Of a stretch of 39,238 nt of DNA, positions 35,496-39,238 are shown piece after piece. The position numbers and the translations under genes are program-made. Origin of the DNA: Clostridiales bacterium (GTDB taxonomy: Bacteria; Bacillota; Clostridia; Lachnospirales; Lachnospiraceae). Each line of letters opens with the position of its first letter. The stretch's first letter is position 1. The DNA lies in contig JAQXNU010000279.1 in assembly GCA_029098165.1 (NCBI GenBank), positions 1-39,238 of the forward strand. Direction: 5' to 3'. The notes beneath the pieces were generated by a model that was given only the letters and a program-made list of their open reading frames with translations, searched no databases and was not told the origin of the DNA.

Positions 35496-35564
35496 ACGAA
35501 ATTTGCACGAAATTTTTCGCTCATTCTTATTTTCCCCTTGTATTGTCTAACGAAAATGTTTCGT
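35496..35564. promoter_or_regulatory. Cluster of ACGAAA half-sites
   Basis: ACGAAATTT occurs at 35496 and 35507, exactly 11 bases (one helix turn) apart; TTTCG follows at 35515-35519; and ACGAAA-atg-TTTCGT (35550-35564) is a perfect 6-bp inverted repeat. They lie 46-120 bases upstream of the cellobiose phosphorylase -35 box and before the uracil permease promoter. Regulator unknown. This describes the middle of the 35351-35863 gap. Confidence 0.45.
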
Positions 35565-35624
35565 GTAAACGATATTCCTTTTTTCTACAAATATCTATAC
35601 CTTCCATTTTCATGAATTTTTATA

Positions 35625-35653
35625 TTGACAAGAACCTAAAGATGGTGTAACAT
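35625..35653 (+). promoter_or_regulatory. Promoter of the uracil permease leader
   Basis: TTGACA (35625-35630), spacer 17, TAACAT (35648-35653). Transcript start about 35660, giving a leader of about 200 bases. Confidence 0.7.
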
Positions 35654-35703
35654 AATTTCAGTTAAAGAACTTTTTTCAATTTAGAATATTATTATTAGGA
35701 GAA

Positions 35704-35796
35704 GCCATATGATACGCATCGCTTAAAAAAAAACGAAGTCTTTCATTGAATCGAATGAATAGACTTATTTTTATGCCATCATACGGCTATTTTTTC
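35704..35796 (+). terminator. Leader terminator (attenuator-like) upstream of the uracil permease
   Basis: A long interrupted stem, GCC-TATGAT-GCAT with ATGC-ATCATA-GGC (35704-35719 and 35773-35787), encloses a 12-bp hairpin (AAGTCT-TTCATT, 35736-35747 with 35754-35766). A T-run (TATTTTTTC) follows directly. A second hairpin CTAGGAA/TTCCTAG lies at 35805-35834, before the ribosome site. No PyrR-binding consensus or purine riboswitch core is visible, so the signal sensed is unknown. Confidence 0.65.
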
Positions 35797-35863
35797 GGTT
35801 GTGACTAGGAAATAATGAATTTACTAATTCCTAGATCAATATAAAACATGGAGGATAAAGAAA

Positions 35864-37225
35864 ATGAGTAAACAAAAAATCGCCATAGGCGAAGATGGTA
35901 TCTATGATGCCAGAAAACTCGGTGTACCGAAAATGCTACTACTAGGATTACAGCATGCATTTGCAATGTTCGGTGCTACCGTACTTGTTCCAATTCTCAC
36001 AGGACTTAGTATTTCAACAACCCTTCTGATGGCGGGTCTTGGAACCTTACTGTTCCATATCATCACCAAAGGAAAAGTTCCCGCATTCTTAGGTTCTTCC
36101 TTTGCATTCCTAGGTGGTTATGCCGCTGTCGCTCCACTTCTTGATAAAGTAGATGCTCAAGGTAATGTCATTGAAAAAGCCGTTATATCTAATACAGAAA
36201 TGCTTCCTTATGCCTGTGGCGGTGTATTTGTTGCCGGTCTTGTTTACCTTGTTTTAGCAGCCTTGATCAAACTCTTTGGTGTAAAAAAAGTAATGAGATT
36301 TTTCCCACCAGTTGTAACGGGACCAATTATCATCTCCATTGGATTGATCTTGGCTCCATCTGCAATTAATAACTGTAGCACGAATTGGCTCTTAGCTCTC
36401 ATCGCTATCGGTGTAATCATTGTATGTAATATCTTTGGTAAAGGAATGGTAAAAATCGTACCAATTATGTTAGGTATCATTGTCTCTTACATTGTAGCGC
36501 TTTGCATCAATGCTGTTGACTTCGATCCGGTGAAAACAGCAGATGTTATTGGTGTTCCTCTTTCTACTTCAGCCTTTATGAAGTTTAAAGCAGATGCCAT
36601 TATTTCCATCGTGCCAATCGCCCTGGCTACCATGATGGAACATATCGGAGATATTTCTGCGATCAGCGCTACTACAGGTAAAAACTATCTCCAAAATCCT
36701 GGTCTTCACCGTACGTTAGTTGGTGATGGTTTGGCAACGAGTGTTTCTGCAGCATTTGGTGGTCCTGCAAATACTACATATGGTGAAAATACCGGTGTAC
36801 TTGCATTAACTAAAGTATATGATCCAAAAGTCATGCAGATTGCTGCTGTTTTTGCGATCATCTTGTCCTTCTTCCCTAAGTTTTCAGCTCTTATTAATAC
36901 GTTACCTAAGGCAATCATTGGTGGTGTATCCTTAATTCTATACGGAATGATTTCTTCTGTAGGTATCCGTAATGTAGTTGAAAATCATATCGATTTTACT
37001 AAAAGTCGTAATCTAATCATTGCCGCTGTCATCCTAGGTTGCGCTCTTGGATTTAACGGAAGTGCTGATGGTGCATTAATTTTAACATTTGGCCAGACTA
37101 GCATTTCATTGTCTGGATTAGCGGTAGCCGCAATTGCTGGTATCCTCTTAAATGCAATTCTTCCAGGTAATGATTATGTATTTGAAACAACTGAAAAGCA
37201 CGATGAACTTACATTTAAAGTTTGA
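35864..37225 (+). CDS. uraA: Uracil permease (NCS2/UraA family)
   Basis: Inner-membrane proton-coupled transporter of 453 residues, with about 14 membrane segments. Family marks: LGVPKMLLLGLQHAFAMFGA at the start, the GSSFAFLGGY segment, and MMEHIGDISAISATTG with substrate-binding Glu (EH), followed by NTTYGENTGVLALT. Uracil is the likely substrate; xanthine is less likely given the UraA-type E/H and GGPANTTYGEN. GGAGG nine bases before ATG 35864. Regulated by a structured leader, and ended by a strong terminator. Confidence 0.9.
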   Translation: MSKQKIAIGEDGIYDARKLGVPKMLLLGLQHAFAMFGATVLVPILTGLSISTTLLMAGLGTLLFHIITKGKVPAFLGSSFAFLGGYAAVAPLLDKVDAQGNVIEKAVISNTEMLPYACGGVFVAGLVYLVLAALIKLFGVKKVMRFFPPVVTGPIIISIGLILAPSAINNCSTNWLLALIAIGVIIVCNIFGKGMVKIVPIMLGIIVSYIVALCINAVDFDPVKTADVIGVPLSTSAFMKFKADAIISIVPIALATMMEHIGDISAISATTGKNYLQNPGLHRTLVGDGLATSVSAAFGGPANTTYGENTGVLALTKVYDPKVMQIAAVFAIILSFFPKFSALINTLPKAIIGGVSLILYGMISSVGIRNVVENHIDFTKSRNLIIAAVILGCALGFNGSADGALILTFGQTSISLSGLAVAAIAGILLNAILPGNDYVFETTEKHDELTFKV

Positions 37226-37251
37226 TTCTAATTTATACTTAGATAAATAAT

Positions 37252-37302
37252 AAAAAAGACTACTTATCAGAGCATAATTGTATGATAAGTAGTCTTTTTT
37301 TC
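37252..37302 (+). terminator. Terminator of the uracil permease gene
   Basis: 17-bp stem (37253-37269 with 37283-37299) and a following T-run of seven, about 30 bases past the stop. Confidence 0.95.
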
Positions 37303-37343
37303 TTCATTTAACGGGTTTTTAATTATATTCTAATTCAACTTTG

Positions 37344-37372
37344 TTGACATATTAATACAATTTTACTATAAT
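37344..37372 (+). promoter_or_regulatory. Consensus promoter of the Gln-rich protein gene
   Basis: TTGACA (37344-37349), spacer 17, TATAAT (37367-37372): both boxes exact, about 45 bases before the ATG. Confidence 0.9.
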
Positions 37373-37414
37373 TTGTGTAGTCTTATAAAAAAGACATAAT
37401 AAGGAGGAAATTAT

Positions 37415-39064
37415 ATGTCAGATATTAATGGTAACAATAACATTCCATCAGATCCAACAGTTCCAACAATAGATAAACCTGAGTTTGAGGTTCCACCTCA
37501 GCCAGCTCAGTTTCAACAGCCTCAGTTCGAACAGACGAACTATCAACAACAGAATTTTCAACAACAAGGTTTTCAACAAATGAATTACCAACAACCAGTT
37601 TATACTCAAAATGTTATGCCACCTAAGAAAAGTAACAAGAAACTTGTCGGCATTATTTCAGCTATCGCTGGTGTTGCAATTATCGGTGGCGTTGCTGTAT
37701 TTGCAGGCCCTAAAATCATTGATGCTTTATCAGGAAATTCAAAGAAAGCTCCACTGGATCGTCTAAAAAATGCCGTCACAGATTCTTCTAAAAAGTTATC
37801 TGACTCCGTTCGTGAGAATAAAGATCAAATAATTGCTAAACAAGAAGAATCCTTCAGTACAAATCTAAAACTTAATGTAAAATTAGGTGATTATATTGTA
37901 GGTATGATTCCTCAAGAGTATTCAGGTCTTAAAGATACTACCATCGATATGGACTTAATAGGTGCTAATAAACAGTACTACTTCGACATGGATTTAGCTA
38001 CATCTGCTTCTACTGCTGCAACAATTAAAGGTTTTGTAAATGCTGAGGATCAAAACGTTTATTTTCAGATTCCGCAGTTATCTAATTCCTATCTTTCTAC
38101 AGCATTCGATGTTTCAGATTTTGAAGCACCTCAGGCCACCGCACCAAAGATTGATCCTGAAGAATTTGCAACTTTGATTGACGATGAAGCCAAAACCTTC
38201 CTTGACTCTATCAAAGATGTTACGTTAGAGGAAGATGTTACAGTTGAAGCTAACGGAATTAAAGCAAAATACGATAAACTTTCTGTTGCAATGAATGGCT
38301 CTGATTTCTCTCAAACTGTTTATAATTGCTATGAAAGACTTAGCAAGGAAACTTTCATGAAAGAACTCTTTGATCTATATGCAAAAGAGAGTGGTATTAC
38401 AGTATCTGACACCTTAGAGGAATTAAAAGATTGGGTATCCGACAATGATCAAGGGGTTACATTAGACTTCTACATGGATAGCAAGGATAAAATCACTGGT
38501 TTTGTTATCATTCCAGATAGCGATTATACAAAAGAAGAAATTGGATTTGTAACTGTAACTGATAAAGAGACTGGATTTAACTTTTATGCAAAAGAAGATA
38601 ACGAATACATTTTCACTCTGGAAGGTTCTTATACAAAATCCAAGGACGTCTATAATGGTGATGTAAAGCTATCCGTCTATGATGATGGTATTGCAGATAC
38701 TTCAATCGAAGTTAAATATAAAGATGTTACTTGGTCTGAGAAAGAAGTAAAAGGTACCTTTACTTTATCATCATCTGAGCTTAGCGGATTTACAATCGTT
38801 ATAAATGCCGACTGTAAAGAAAAATCCGGTACTTTAGGTGTCAGCGTTGGTATGGCTGCTATGGATATGGCTACTGTTACTCTTGATTACAGCGTTGGAA
38901 AAGCAGATTCCTGTCCAACACTACCATCTGATGCAGTTGTATATGATGCTGAAACTCAGATTGAAGACTATATGAGCACTGCGGATCTCATGGGATTCAT
39001 TACTACAATTGAGGATGCTACCGGAATTGATATCACTGGTTTGATTCAGGATAGTCTATATTAA
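37415..39064 (+). CDS. Gln-rich N-terminus, single-membrane-segment protein of unknown function
   Basis: Protein of 549 residues. Residues 1-70 are cytoplasmic and low-complexity: Pro-rich, then Gln/Phe/Tyr repeats such as QQQNFQQQGFQQMNYQQP. A basic stretch (PPKKSNKK) and one membrane segment (about 77-97) follow, so the remaining ~450 residues are outside. This exported region is acidic, strand-rich and has two similar-looking halves (about 155-320 and 345-500), with lipoprotein-like sensor folds in related families (possibly DUF6583). No catalytic motif is recognised. GGAGG before ATG 37415 and a consensus promoter suggest strong expression. Confidence 0.75.
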   Translation: MSDINGNNNIPSDPTVPTIDKPEFEVPPQPAQFQQPQFEQTNYQQQNFQQQGFQQMNYQQPVYTQNVMPPKKSNKKLVGIISAIAGVAIIGGVAVFAGPKIIDALSGNSKKAPLDRLKNAVTDSSKKLSDSVRENKDQIIAKQEESFSTNLKLNVKLGDYIVGMIPQEYSGLKDTTIDMDLIGANKQYYFDMDLATSASTAATIKGFVNAEDQNVYFQIPQLSNSYLSTAFDVSDFEAPQATAPKIDPEEFATLIDDEAKTFLDSIKDVTLEEDVTVEANGIKAKYDKLSVAMNGSDFSQTVYNCYERLSKETFMKELFDLYAKESGITVSDTLEELKDWVSDNDQGVTLDFYMDSKDKITGFVIIPDSDYTKEEIGFVTVTDKETGFNFYAKEDNEYIFTLEGSYTKSKDVYNGDVKLSVYDDGIADTSIEVKYKDVTWSEKEVKGTFTLSSSELSGFTIVINADCKEKSGTLGVSVGMAAMDMATVTLDYSVGKADSCPTLPSDAVVYDAETQIEDYMSTADLMGFITTIEDATGIDITGLIQDSLY

Positions 39065-39129
39065 TCTTTTATAAGGTCAACTAGTTGCTTACAAGATGAA
39101 TCGGTGAATTGCTTCACTTACTATAAATG

Positions 39130-39238
39130 AAAGGGACTGTAAAAAAACAACAAGCAAATTAGGAGAGAGTCGAGGAATCATATTAGAATTTGGCTAAGAC
39201 CGGCAGAAAGGGAAAGGCAGCCAAATTCTAATATGATT
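39130..39238. repeat. MITE-like palindrome, second copy, cut by the window end
   Basis: From about 39130 the sequence matches the reverse complement of the 13119-13289 element: the outer GGGACTGTAAAAAAACAACA, the AGGAGAGAG block, GGAATCATATTAGA, TTTGGCTAAG, and the centre AGAAAGGGAAAGGCAGCCAA, then the start of the second arm. The right arm beyond ATATGATT is outside the window. It begins about 65 bases after the stop of the Gln-rich protein gene and may serve as its transcript end. Confidence 0.8.

Noticed and set aside
35704-35796. PyrR-binding attenuator or purine riboswitch
   Set aside because: Neither the PyrR anti-antiterminator consensus nor a purine-aptamer core could be found; kept as an unassigned leader.

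Overview
The window looks like a chromosomal segment of an anaerobic, low-GC Firmicute, most likely a Lachnospiraceae (clostridial cluster XIVa) relative of the plant-fibre degraders. The evidence is the AT-rich sequence with strong GGAGG ribosome sites and consensus sigma-A promoters, a cellobiose phosphorylase very like the clostridial enzyme, a tryptophan T-box ahead of a trpXYZ-type importer, an infC-rpmI-rplT operon with an AUU start, and very large helical proteins of a kind I associate with Lachnospiraceae. No plasmid, phage or transposase gene is visible. Most genes lie on the minus strand.

Left part (1-5600): the 5' tip of a minus-strand gene with a palindromic operator in its promoter; a large, very AT-rich polytopic membrane protein; a Prx6-type peroxiredoxin; an array of degenerate ~75-bp tandem repeats; a 5'-truncated Na+-symporter pseudogene closed by a 24-bp perfect hairpin; and a tocopherol-cyclase-like protein. 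Mosaic gene content, decay and repeats make this the accessory end of the window.

5600-13050 (minus): a five-gene operon from one clear promoter. It encodes a ~1185-residue protein (two beta-sandwich domains plus a long helical solenoid), an Hsp70/actin-fold-like protein, a TPR-type protein, a coiled-coil membrane anchor, and a small protein with the Cys-His fold of lasso-peptide leader peptidases (B2/McjB-C). I know no function for this set and regard it as the best candidate for an undescribed system.

13100-15800 (minus): a MITE-like imperfect palindrome, a Pro/Thr-linker lipoprotein, and a coupled LiaF-like/DUF4097 pair suggestive of envelope-stress sensing. 16000-17430: rplT, rpmI and infC behind a leader with an attenuator and a visible alternative pairing. 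17500-20741: a trpXYZ-type ABC importer under a T-box whose specifier reads UGG (Trp), followed by an unusual string of hairpins. 20767-25124: a heterodimeric ABC exporter plus a GNAT. 25200-30310: a peptide ABC importer with both ATPase domains fused in one chain.

30390-39238: a class Ic-type aspartate aminotransferase (plus), a decayed pyruvyltransferase/F420-dehydrogenase-like gene (minus), cellobiose phosphorylase (minus) with putative operators, a uracil permease (plus) behind a structured leader ending in a terminator, and a Gln-rich membrane-anchored protein (plus). The window ends inside a second copy of the MITE-like palindrome.

Gene identities rest on motif recognition without database searches. 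Promoters, hairpins and repeats were read by eye.
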